A stretch of DNA of 64,000 bases from Candidatus Peregrinibacteria bacterium GW2011_GWF2_38_29. Lineage in GTDB: Bacteria; Patescibacteriota; Gracilibacteria; UBA1369; UBA12463. The notes under the pieces were generated by a model. That model did not search any database, was not told the origin of the DNA, and saw nothing but the letters and a program-made list of their open reading frames with translations. How positions within the stretch are numbered: position 1 is the first letter of the stretch; each line of letters opens with the position of its first letter. A program made the translations under genes and the position numbers. The DNA is taken from NCBI GenBank assembly GCA_000992695.1, contig LBUS01000006.1, positions 1 to 64,000 of the forward strand. Direction: 5' to 3'. Positions 31,201 through 39,400 of the stretch are shown here, piece after piece.

Positions 31201-32530
31201 CACTACAAAAGAAATAAGCGATGTATTTGAAACCCCAACAGCAATTCCAATCGGCTACGGACAAGAAATATCCGCATCAGATGCAAACGGAAATCCGATC
31301 ACAACATTAGATAACGAAGTAACATTCTCGCTATATTTAACTGCGGACGAATTAATCGCGGCAGGACTAGACACCCCAGCAGAAGCAGATCAATTAACAG
31401 TTGGATATTGGGACGATGGCGCAAACAACTGGGTGCCTCAATCATCAACAAAAGAATATTACGATGCAAGCGGGAATATTATTCCTTATACAACGGTTGA
31501 AGCTGCGGGAACATTATTAGCGGCAAACGTAGACTACGTATACTTAGTTGCAGAAACGGATCACTTCACGACATTTGCCCCAATCCTCCCAACAGGCCCA
31601 ACTCCACCGGCAACACCGGCAACACCAACTGCAACAGCAGGAAGTGGACAAGTCACATTAACTTGGACAAAAAACAGCGAAGCAGATATGTCCAGCTATA
31701 ACATCTGGGAAGCGAATGTATCAGAAGGAGTTGCAACAACACTACTCCAGTCCGCTTGTGGCACAACAACGTGTACAAAAACGATCACAGGCCTAACAAA
31801 TGGAACTACATATTCATATCAGATTATCGCCGTTGATACAGATGGCAACGAATCTGCAGGATCAACAGCAGCTTCAGTAACTCCGGCAGCCAGCGTAACG
31901 GGAGGTGGCGCCATTATACAGTTAGCATTAACGCCGGAAACCCCTAAAAGCACAAACGAAACAACCATAACACCGTCAATAAAAAGCATAACGGATATTG
32001 CCGGACATTGGGCAAAAACATTTATCGAGGATCTTTTTGCAAAAAAGGTTATATCCGGGACAGACGCAACCCACTATAGTCCTAACAAACCTATAACCAG
32101 AGCCGAGTTCACAAAAATCGCGATAAATATGTTTAACATCCAAGTCAACAACAGCCTCATGACAACTTCATTCAAAGATGTTAAAACGAGCGATTGGTTC
32201 GCACCTTATGTAGAAGCGGCTTACGGCAAACAAATTATTGCGGGCTATGAAAATAATCTGTTTAAACCAAATCAACCGATCAATAGGGCTGAAGCGGTAA
32301 AAATTCTATTCGATGCCGCAAAAATAAAAGTGGATGAAATTGTGTTTAGCGCAAAATTCCCTGATGTAAAAAATACCGACTGGTACGCAAAATACGTTGA
32401 ATACGCCGCAAACAATAAAATCGTTAATGGCTACGAAAACGGCATGTTCAACCCATCCAATAACATAACCAGAGCCGAAGCGGCAAAGATTGCTTCACTT
32501 TTACTTGGATTAACAGTTCAAGCAAAATAA
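25238..32530 (+). CDS. Giant secreted SLH-domain surface protein with Big/Ig-like and carboxypeptidase-regulatory-like repeats and FN3
   Basis: 2430 aa; signal peptide ...ILTITLIAMMTIQIAPPVKA; repeated [I/S]xGxVxxxxG..I..[A/V].V......T..DG.Y.L.V..G.Y modules; FN3 (PATPTATAGSGQVTLTWTKNSEADMSSYNIW); three C-terminal SLH motifs (ITDIAGHWAK..ITRAEF, FKDVKTSDWF..INRAEA, FPDVKNTDWY..ITRAEA). Confidence 0.93.
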   Translation: MKTSTWLSRVLSRILTITLIAMMTIQIAPPVKATIVAGDHFTLTVADDATSMDSGGTLVFTAKSYNSLNEAKALTGSDKACVEINNPSTFSPSTYVDVTAVGAGLTVTNVGSGSNPHQGGSGMYPTESSDISGSNNNLVCFNMAVGDSDTNTFTVRATSNFGIYVYTNGVTINDNSETYPGKDFAMITVNSASGGADHLVANIAASTAETNAEIPVTITQVNAGGGIVSSALTDVMVTLLSSIPSSAESNVITSSSEHGLSVNDFIKFSFAANNTSATYLVSTVSSPTTFKVIGPTNNFIAGGFTKLTPSSTSSGASNSMHATTPGTISSNTASTISMQATGNITVPGGVAIQGCTDAKYIASSKTADSISVIGPTACTPTPGGNITSLTLTPGTESSYTLNGSSAYIYSINGTPTGNTTTTYAADQSLTNGVLNVVIKASEAETILVSASSDTLASDETDVNDSVIISSASSLTIKGYGPPNNQNGVPTNAPIDIMFNRSPSSESITFPLTNTADSAISISSGGVPTTGVWEVFAENYGDFSFYRTKFTPTSGMLTASTVYTVSILKSFVSTLELPEGSTSLTDAGSSYTFAITTGTGGGDFTQPQDGGNAPGGMGGGFTGTFGGSVPPMANLGYPRPGSWDVPTNISKISIDFDRQMDATTFTNTNIYLKKIVNGVEVDPIVTTTVSPTTGTSQNASLAITGTLAANSEYRVVVTRNVKDPKGTQLAGMPLDDDGNPLQSFGFGFNNMGSFKENFRTGSGTSTITASLMGSNLDKYNSSGTITGVPTSIIPRASFNGPLDPSTVNSTNVTLRKGSSPVTGTVNYKGESNVIEFATSTTLLANTIYTFNVSTSVTSVTGAAISEVTKTFTTGSEDITAPQLVFSEADNYGFRVKFDEAMDQSLAENKAYYTLKTCSGSAVSPDGSSCTGEGSVTTVSLMTGVNAHYDTFENSVWFDGLTLTANDGFYIAINSSVKDAAGNAINSSYDTFNGMIMGADKFAGGQGMQTMGGLGMQDFNMGTMGMTPISAMPMNSMASATTKFFIRFPVATQIPTGGWVELTFPAGFTVTGVKQDAQSPMKTDFNGPATGTPTFATNLTSITPTPTDGAGAQANDGVGYIAAANKVYVKLSGATSASDFIQIDLDGITNASEPKDSSSSGYSLQIKTFNSSGALLEGMTTMPFFISSSGTGSIGGRITASSTGINGVTVYIGSPFTGPMETTTANNANGGGEDGEYKFSNLPSGQYMIFTQPNFTVGETTYNGKSNPEPITVSGTTVKNISITASNGTTGATQPITISYTSESLAAITSLGFNDSIDVFANSPKGFVSQTIARASLTGTSKTVNLYLPTAGDWMVGIGPAMPKGPMAGTPSQMNWIPGPSRNVMITQSDIGGASKSAIPFTMSIADKAITGKVLDASGTAISNAEIYAYNPKGGTGSHTTSATDGTFTLNVTEGTYKVGAFLPGMPNSGEIAILVSGSSFYVDGSPTASTGSSGDNPFNLKINKSNSALTIQGRVTDGTNAISNSAVWSHRTDSPAPPIHSKTDNTGNYTLYVSAGTWMVEADAPGYGYMGSKTLTVTTSNLANQDFTVANDQGSISGTINIPGTSDDSGVIVTAYCTDGTNETTTAADGTYTMNVPDGTCTVRANIPGTGELAPQTVAVDGTETGKDFAVATPQTFTITLNEAVSEDTEINLFNATGQGNEIIIPAGSTSASVTVPEGTYYLDTDIPGIPLSDVETTGAEFNNVNGTPGENNEINIDGTGDSIVLTLPTIYSVSGQITSSSTGINDVTISIYNTTSKETFAVTTSNDAAGGGLDGEYLIKLPAGTYSISADKSGYSSTPIDVTVADTSTGNNIALTVNSRTIAGTVLAGGVAAADTKVYAEASGGGFASTTTSTDGTYILSVKPGIWTINAKLDGYAEGTALQVDVTAANETGKNFSLTALTGADIPSAPQSETVVPSTGGIISDTGTNTEILVPPNALGSGTDAGQVTTKEISDVFETPTAIPIGYGQEISASDANGNPITTLDNEVTFSLYLTADELIAAGLDTPAEADQLTVGYWDDGANNWVPQSSTKEYYDASGNIIPYTTVEAAGTLLAANVDYVYLVAETDHFTTFAPILPTGPTPPATPATPTATAGSGQVTLTWTKNSEADMSSYNIWEANVSEGVATTLLQSACGTTTCTKTITGLTNGTTYSYQIIAVDTDGNESAGSTAASVTPAASVTGGGAIIQLALTPETPKSTNETTITPSIKSITDIAGHWAKTFIEDLFAKKVISGTDATHYSPNKPITRAEFTKIAINMFNIQVNNSLMTTSFKDVKTSDWFAPYVEAAYGKQIIAGYENNLFKPNQPINRAEAVKILFDAAKIKVDEIVFSAKFPDVKNTDWYAKYVEYAANNKIVNGYENGMFNPSNNITRAEAAKIASLLLGLTVQAK

Positions 32531-32558
32531 ACCAAATAAATAGATAAACAAAACATCG

Positions 32559-32588
32559 AAAGGGCGCTTAAAAAAGGCGCCCTTTTTA
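32559..32588 (+). terminator. Rho-independent terminator downstream of the SLH gene
   Basis: AAAGGGCGC - ttaaaaaag - GCGCCCTTT followed by TT: 9-bp stem. Confidence 0.85.
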
Positions 32589-32612
32589 AATAACTATAAG
32601 CCTCCAATCTAT

Positions 32613-32641
32613 TTGACAAAATCTATTTTTATAATTATAAT
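32613..32641 (+). promoter_or_regulatory. Perfect-consensus sigma70 promoter upstream of the CYTH gene
   Basis: TTGACA (32613-32618), 17-nt spacer, TATAAT (32636-32641). Confidence 0.75.
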
Positions 32642-32665
32642 TTAACCAACTTAAACAATACACAC

Positions 32666-33814
32666 ATGTTAGACGAAAGTTTTTCAACTCATGACCAACT
32701 TGTAGCAGAAGTTAACGCAAGCATGATAGAGCTTAGAATAAACGCAGAAACAAATACAAGCGTTGCAAGCGTGGCCAGGGATTTGCTAAGTTCAGGCCGT
32801 GAAAGCCTTATTCTTTTTGGCGATGAAACAACAGAAGCATTAAGAGAAGGAATCAATCTTACTTCGGACAGCCCAAAAGCTATTGGAATGTCCCTTAGAT
32901 ACAACGACTCATTAACCGACGATGATGGAAAGCCTGGCCAAATTTCAATACTAAAAACCGTGTTAAAAATTTCCGAAAAAACACGCACAAGAATTGCCAA
33001 GTCTCAACCAAGTGTTGCGCAAAATTTATTAAACACAGAGCGTGATATTTCAGCGGCAATAGATCGCATGGAGGCATTTAACGCAACGGGAGAAAAGGTA
33101 AAAGAACAAAAACCTCAAGAACAATTGATTTTCCTCGCAAGAAGACTGCTTCATCAAATTGCAGACAAACGCACACAAGGAAAGGTTTGCACGGGCTTTA
33201 CAACCGATCCAACGTATGAAGAAAAAGATGCCGAAACAAGTAGATTAAGATATAGACAAGGAGATAAATTCATTAAAGAAAAACAACAAGAGCGCACAGA
33301 ATTAGAAATAAAATATAGCGTTGATCAAACGCACCCTGATTTCCCAGACCTAAGAAAGCTTTATTATGCAGGTCAATTTGAAGATCACGAACAGATCTAT
33401 TTATTCTCGGCACCAACCGAAGGAGATATGCCCGCTTACGAATTTCGCATACGTAAAATAACACATGAAAATGACAGAGAATCGTTTTACGGCACAATAA
33501 AATCCGGGACAGAACAAGCAAGGCAAGAGATTGAATTTGAAATAACTAAAGACCTTTATTATGCGTTTAATGAGATTCGTCCAAAAGAATATAAAAAACT
33601 ACACAAACGCAGATATTTTATAGAAAAAAATGGCGATACTGTCACGACAATTGATAGATTAGAACTTGACGGCAAGGAAGATTTTTCAGCAGAAGTTGAA
33701 TTCACAAATGGCGAAATTCCGGCAAACTATCAAGCCCCATCATGGACGACCGAAGAAAGAAAAGAGAGAAAATACGCCATGGTTTTAGTCGCAAAAGACG
33801 GAATAACCTGGTAG
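32666..33814 (+). CDS. CYTH-domain (triphosphate tunnel metalloenzyme-like) protein with unknown N-terminal domain
   Basis: ELEIK matches the ExExK signature (nt 33299-33313); downstream YEFRIRKI, YGTIKSG, RQEIEFEI, KKLHKRRYFI, IDRLELDGKEDFSAEVEF, APSWTTEE fit CYTH strand order. Confidence 0.7.
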   Translation: MLDESFSTHDQLVAEVNASMIELRINAETNTSVASVARDLLSSGRESLILFGDETTEALREGINLTSDSPKAIGMSLRYNDSLTDDDGKPGQISILKTVLKISEKTRTRIAKSQPSVAQNLLNTERDISAAIDRMEAFNATGEKVKEQKPQEQLIFLARRLLHQIADKRTQGKVCTGFTTDPTYEEKDAETSRLRYRQGDKFIKEKQQERTELEIKYSVDQTHPDFPDLRKLYYAGQFEDHEQIYLFSAPTEGDMPAYEFRIRKITHENDRESFYGTIKSGTEQARQEIEFEITKDLYYAFNEIRPKEYKKLHKRRYFIEKNGDTVTTIDRLELDGKEDFSAEVEFTNGEIPANYQAPSWTTEERKERKYAMVLVAKDGITW

Positions 33815-33842
33815 AACATCTCTAAAGGTTACAAAATTTCGA

Positions 33843-33881
33843 TTGATTTTAAATTATTTTTGTAATACAATTGTAATACAA
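33843..33881 (+). promoter_or_regulatory. TA-operon promoter overlapped by a tandem operator
   Basis: TTGATT-17 nt-TACAAT; exact tandem TTGTAATACAA at 33860-33870 and 33871-33881, each a TTGTA-A-TACAA dyad; overlaps -10. Confidence 0.7.
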
Positions 33882-33898
33882 AATTTAAACAATCCAAT

Positions 33899-34126
33899 AT
33901 GCGTTCAATCTTAAGTATTTCCCTGCCTGCGTCGATAAAAAAAGAAATTGAAAAAAGAGCAAAAAAAGCCAACCAAACCACAAGTTCTTATATTATTCGC
34001 GTTATGAATCTTGAAAAAAGCCTTATTTCCGAGGAAGAATTAGTAAAAATGGCAACCCAAGCGGAAAAAGACTACGAGCTTGGAAAAACAAAAAAATTAG
34101 CTAGTTTAAAAGATTTAATAAGCTAA
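33899..34126 (+). CDS. Ribbon-helix-helix (CopG-like) antitoxin
   Basis: RSILSISLPASIKKEIEKRAKKANQTTSSYIIRVMNLE; directly upstream of a RelE-like ORF. Confidence 0.82.
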   Translation: MRSILSISLPASIKKEIEKRAKKANQTTSSYIIRVMNLEKSLISEEELVKMATQAEKDYELGKTKKLASLKDLIS

Positions 34127-34127
34127 T

Positions 34128-34394
34128 ATGCAAATCAAAGAAATTCACTATAACAGTGAATTCGTCAAACAATTCTCGAGTCTTCCAAAAAATATTCAAA
34201 AAAAAGCCTACGAAAAAGAAGCTCTTTTCAGAAAAAATCTATTTCACCCATCGCTAAGGCTTCACAAATTAAAAGGCAAACTCCAAGGGCTGTGGAGCAT
34301 TTCAATAGACATGAAATACCGAATAATCTTCAAGCCCCTGGAAAACGGCGTAATTTTATTTATCAGCGTTGGAGTGCATGCAATTTACGAATAA
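34128..34394 (+). CDS. RelE/ParE-superfamily toxin
   Basis: FVKQFSSLPKNIQKKAYEKEALFRKNLFHPSLRLHKLKGKLQGLWSISIDMKYRIIFKPLENGVILFISVGVHAIYE. Confidence 0.85.
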   Translation: MQIKEIHYNSEFVKQFSSLPKNIQKKAYEKEALFRKNLFHPSLRLHKLKGKLQGLWSISIDMKYRIIFKPLENGVILFISVGVHAIYE

Positions 34395-34582
34395 TATAAA
34401 AAATCAATATAATGAAAATCGCGTCAAAAGCTCTAAAAAAAGCTATAAAGGCTCATCTTCAAAGTCGTTAGACAAAGGGATCTTCTATAAAACTGATAAA
34501 AATTGTTTCGGAATTAATTTTCCGATTGGAATAGACGCAAAAAAGCTAATTTCAAAACTAAAAAACCAATAAAAAATATCGT

Positions 34583-34963
34583 CTATACTAGCCTAATGCA
34601 TCCCGCAATAGCACCTCTAACTTTTCTACCTCTAGAAAATAATTCGTCGCAAGCGCTTGCATAATCCACAGGCGTGAATTGCGAATCGGGTTGCACTGTT
34701 ACCTCTCTACCATTGTGAACAAATTTAACAACTTTCCCTTGCTCGCGAGCAAGCTTCAAAGCAAACTCTGAAACTTCGCGCAAAGTACAAGCCGAAGGCA
34801 GCCTATCTCCAGTGACCAACTCCCCACCTTCTTCGCGAAAAGCTATTCTGATCATAAATTCTTGAGCAAAACCACCACCGCTAGTACAAGCTGCCTGCAA
34901 TAAATCATTGTCAATCCACGAAGGAATTTGGACATCGCCATAATGAGATAAATCTATAGACAT
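34583..34963 (-). CDS. Hypothetical protein (start taken at MSIDLSHYG)
   Basis: Intact ORF; track start at 35020 adds a low-complexity N-terminus. Confidence 0.5.
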   Translation of the reverse strand: MSIDLSHYGDVQIPSWIDNDLLQAACTSGGGFAQEFMIRIAFREEGGELVTGDRLPSACTLREVSEFALKLAREQGKVVKFVHNGREVTVQPDSQFTPVDYASACDELFSRGRKVRGAIAGCIRLV

Positions 34964-35095
34964 AAAATTTTTATTAATAAATAAGAAGATATAATAAGCC
35001 CTAATGATTCTATAATGCAAGACATTTGACTATAAAAGCATAAGTTGAAGAACTTAAACAAAGCACAAAAACGTTTTTCAAAACAACCATTAAAT

Positions 35096-35124
35096 TTGAC
35101 GTATTCTTAAAAATACGGTATACT
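35096..35124 (+). promoter_or_regulatory. Sigma70-type promoter with dyad in spacer
   Basis: TTGACG-17 nt-TATACT; inverted repeat CGTATT-cttaaa-AATACG at 35100-35117. Confidence 0.6.
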
Positions 35125-35152
35125 ATAAAAGTAATAATAAACTAACAAAATC

Positions 35153-35374
35153 ATGGCCTCAATAACACTAAACGTAAAGACGAAAACCGACTACCCGGAC
35201 ATAGATACAATAGATGCGACAGAAACAGCTATTATAAGAATACAAGATCTAACAAGAAATCCATTAGCTGTACACACAGGGCCTGAGGGTTGGACAATCG
35301 AAACTCCTGAAGAACTAGCCCCAAAAATAAGAAGCATTCTTGAAAGAACAAATCTAAGAATAATTGAAAATTAA
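35153..35374 (+). CDS. Small hypothetical protein
   Basis: 73 aa ORF downstream of a good promoter. Confidence 0.5.
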   Translation: MASITLNVKTKTDYPDIDTIDATETAIIRIQDLTRNPLAVHTGPEGWTIETPEELAPKIRSILERTNLRIIEN

Positions 35375-35379
35375 TTTTT

Positions 35380-35787
35380 TGGTGGAGATGCCGGGAGTCG
35401 AACCCGGGTCCAAAAAGCCACATCTCAAGCGCCTACAATCTTAGTTCGTTTGTTTTGCGCTAAATTGGATTAAAAGCGAACAAAAACCCAAAATAGCGGA
35501 CTGATATTTTTTCGACGTGCAGTATTCAGTTCTAAATTCGCACGCTTATCCTAAAAATTGTCGCCTTATCGCATCTATTAGGCATCAACGCGTAAGACGT
35601 TACCCGAAAAATTCAGGCAATTAGGCAAGGGCCAAAGCTGGTGCAAAAGCACGAGCAGCTCTAACGAATGCCATTTCATTTGCATTTTCTGCATTTGTTT
35701 TGCGCCAGACGGATATACGGGCGGACTAGCGCGACGCCCGGATTGCAACTTGAAAAGTAAAGCTTCCTGTCGAATCCTGTCATCCCC
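35380..35787 (-). ncRNA. ssrA: tmRNA
   Basis: Minus 5' end GGGGATGACAGGATTCGACAGGAAGC; 3' end CCCGGGTTCGACTCCCGGCATCTCCACCA; ends pair GGGGAUG/CAUCUCC; internal reading frame A-rich ending ALALA*. Confidence 0.95.
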
Positions 35788-35862
35788 ATTTGTCAAAAAA
35801 CTATCTAAAAATCTTTACAGCAAATAAAATGTTATAACAAAAATTACTTTACGTCAAGGCTA

Positions 35863-36423
35863 CTAAAATCTATCAAAATCATCACGATCTTCAAGATCAT
35901 CCAAATCATCAAACGAGCCATTGTCCACGCCACCATTAATAACCGGCAAACTTCCCAAGCATTTCAAAAGATCGCCCCTAACACCAGAAACATCTCCTTT
36001 AAGAACTAAAAAAGCTTTAAGCTTATTATACAAATCAACACATTGGCGCTCCAAAGGCGTCATGCTGTCCCCCTTAGCAAGAATCGGAGCCATATATTGA
36101 TCAAGCGCAGACGTATCAACAGGCTGACCGCCATTGCCTTCTATGCCGGGAATACGTACGGTTCTTTGATTTAAAGTAGCATTCAAATCTCCCATCGCAC
36201 CAGCAAGATCTTCCGGACTTTTCATCTCACCCTTTTTATACTTATTCCATAAAACAGACCCGGGTACAATAATCCCCGATAAAGCCAAAAGACCTATTAT
36301 GGCTACTCCCGCTATAACAACACCGCGAAATACCTTAAAACCAGTAGGAAGCTCATCCCTTCGATCAAGCCCGGAAAAATGTTCGCCACATCCCCTATTG
36401 CGCCAACGTTGAATAAGTCCCAT
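35863..36423 (-). CDS. Hypothetical single-TM protein with acidic C-terminus
   Basis: TM VFRGVVIAGVAIIGLLALSGIIV; C-term DDLDDLEDRDDFDRF. Confidence 0.55.
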   Translation of the reverse strand: MGLIQRWRNRGCGEHFSGLDRRDELPTGFKVFRGVVIAGVAIIGLLALSGIIVPGSVLWNKYKKGEMKSPEDLAGAMGDLNATLNQRTVRIPGIEGNGGQPVDTSALDQYMAPILAKGDSMTPLERQCVDLYNKLKAFLVLKGDVSGVRGDLLKCLGSLPVINGGVDNGSFDDLDDLEDRDDFDRF

Positions 36424-36487
36424 ATGGTAATTGTTAATATTTAAGATTTAATATTAACGCCTATATTTAGAATAAAACAAGGGCAAA

Positions 36488-39400
36488 TCAAACCCCGTCG
36501 TTCGAATTTGGAATTTGTTTTGGATTTTGAATTTCGGGTTTCGGATTTGGCGCAGGGTTCGCAACATCCGCTCCCGTAGCCGCACTCAACAAAACCTTAC
36601 CCAATTTTATCAAACATTCTTTTAATTCTTCGGGCCAATCCATACCCAAATCTTTAATCAAAACGCGCAATTTACTTCCGGAAATTTGCCATTTTGGATT
36701 GTAATTCAACAAGCTCGCAATGTTCCCAGCCTTCACTTTATCCGACATATAAAGCACAATTTCCTGCTTCCCGCCGTGCATATTTTCAGTTTTCAAATTC
36801 ACAATTCCCGCCTGTTTTGCATATAATTTCAACTCTATAATTTTAAATAAATTCAAAACTTCACGCGGCATTTGCCCATATTCTTCAACAACATCGTCTT
36901 TGATTTCACCGACGTACTGCAACGTATCCGCCGCAGACATTCTCTGATAAATATTAATTTTATCCTTTGAACTAACGATATAATTATCAGGTATGAAAGC
37001 TGTTAATGGCAATTCAACAGACACTTCCGGAATCTCATCTTTATTATCAGTTGTGCGACCCGCTTTCAAATCTTCAACCGCCTTATTCAGCATACGAATA
37101 AACAAACTCACGCCAACAACGTTCACAACTCCATGCTGATTAACGCCCAAAATATCACCGGCACCGCGAATCTCCAAATCCTTCATCGCAATCTGAAAAC
37201 CGCTGCCCAAATCAGAAGCCTCGACAATCGCTTTTAACCTTCTTTTTGCGTCGAGTGGCAATCTCTGCCCATGATACATAAAGTAAGCGTAAGCTTGTGT
37301 CCTGCTACGTCCCACACGCCCTCGCAATTGATACAACTGTGACAACCCAAACTTCTCCGCATGATTCACAATCAAAGTATTCGCGCTCGCCAAATCAATT
37401 CCATTTTCGATAATCGTAGAAGTAACAAGAACGTCATATTTATGATCTTTAAAATCAATAATTCTCTCCTCCAATTCGTCACTATTTAATTTTCCATGTG
37501 AAACAATAAATCTCGCTTCCGGAACAAGCGATCGTAATTTATCCGCCATTCCATCAATTGTCTGAACTCTATTATGCAAAAAATACATCTGCCCTCCGCG
37601 CTTAACTTCCGCCAAAATTGCCTCGCGAATTAATGTCATAGAAAACTGTCTAACCTCTGTAATAACAGGCAAACGTCCAGGCGGTGGAGTTGTAATTGTC
37701 ACAATATCGCGCAGTTTATTCAAAGCAATGTTCAAAGTTCTTGGAATTGGCGTCGCAGTCAAAACAAGAATATCCATTTCCGTGCGCAATTTTTTCAAAG
37801 CCTCTTTTTGTTTAACCCCAAACCTCTGCTCTTCATCAACAACAAGCAAGCCAAGGTTTTTAAATTTAATATCCGGCTGAAGAAGCCTATGTGTTCCAAT
37901 GACGATATCCAACTCCCCTTTCTCAAGTTTTTTAACAATCACGTCCTGCTCTTTCTTAGTCTTAAATCTGCTCAACATATCAATCCTCACTCCAAATTCA
38001 TCCATGCGTTTTGTAAAAGACCTATAGTGCTGATCTGCCAAAATCGTAATCGGAGAAATAAGCGCAACCTGTTTTCCGCTTCTAACAGCCTTAAACGCCG
38101 CACGCATCGCAACCTCGGTTTTTCCAAATCCAACATCTCCACAAACAAGCAAATCCATTGGCTCCGGAGATTCCATTTTTTTCTTAACTTCTTCAAAAGC
38201 CTTAATTTGTCCAGGCGTTGCTTCATATGGAAATTTTTCTTCAAACCGTGCTTGGGCCTCATCATCAATTTTAAATTTGATTCCATGCGCGACTCTTCTG
38301 GACGCATAAAGTTGCAATAATTCTTTCGCAATCGATTCGGTTTCTTTCTTAACTTTATTCGTTATATTCGTCCACTCAACAGACCCAAGACGCGTCAATT
38401 TCGGCATCAAATCGCTCGATCCAATATATTTACTAACCTTGTCCGACTGATCAATTGGGACAAAAAGCTTATCGTTTTCCGCATATCCAAGAACTAAATA
38501 TTCACGCGTGATTCCTTCAATTGTTTTTTGATCAAGCCCCAAGAATTTCGCAATACCGTGATCCGCATGCACAACAAAGTCCCCGGGTTTAAGCCCGGTT
38601 AAAAAGTCCAAAATAACTTTCTGAGAAATGGCTTTTTTCTTCGCATCCCTAATAATCGAAATTTCTTTATCCGTAATAAGAGCCAACTTTAAAGTGGGAT
38701 TTTGGAACGCATAAGGAAAATTATCCTCTCTGGCAACATCAACAAAGGTAATTCTGCCTGAATCTTTATCAAAAGAGTCAACCTTATCCGAAAAATCCAA
38801 TTTATACTCGTTAAATATATTTCGAAGCTCGTCTTTATTTTTCGTAAAAATCAAAATCTGCCAACCGCTCTCCCTTTTATCACGCAAATCTGTCGTAAAC
38901 TCAAAGGTATCACGATATTTTGTAATACTTAAATAATGCAAACGCGAATGATTGGCTGTATCTTCATGAAAAGGCGTAAATTTCAAATATTGATTATCTC
39001 CAAAAAGACTATTGGACATTTCATTATATTCATCAAAAAAATCGTCCGGGATATCAAGCTCATCCTCAATAACAAAAGTATTTTTATCGATATAATCGGT
39101 TATAGAAACCGTATAGCCACTCGAAATAATCGGATAAATTTCAACCGAATTTACATTTTTTTCGTTCTCGCAAGAAATAGGTTTTAATAAATTTATTTTT
39201 CCAATTTTATCAAAATCAATTTCAATATTAACAAGGCTCTCGCTATTAATAGGCCAAACCGTCATATTGCCGCCGCTCTTAAAATACTGCCCTTGTTTTA
39301 AAGTTTGCATATCGTCACCAACCTCATAGCCAATATCAATCAACCTCTCAAAGGTTTTAACCATATCGACCTCCTCTCTGGAAGTAATTTTAAAAACACC

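Noticed and set aside
26071-31264. Many antisense ORFs (up to ~120 aa) opposite the 2430-aa SLH gene
   Set aside because: Low-complexity Val/Pro/Ser translations arising from Thr/Gly-rich codons on the + strand; no domain, no start context.
34369-34572. 67-aa + ORF downstream of the toxin gene
   Set aside because: Overlaps toxin end; possibly a remnant gene (alternative MKIASKALKKAIKAHLQSR start in another frame), evidence too weak to call.
35578-35796. 72-aa minus-strand ORF
   Set aside because: Lies within tmRNA; the reading frame is not the tag frame.
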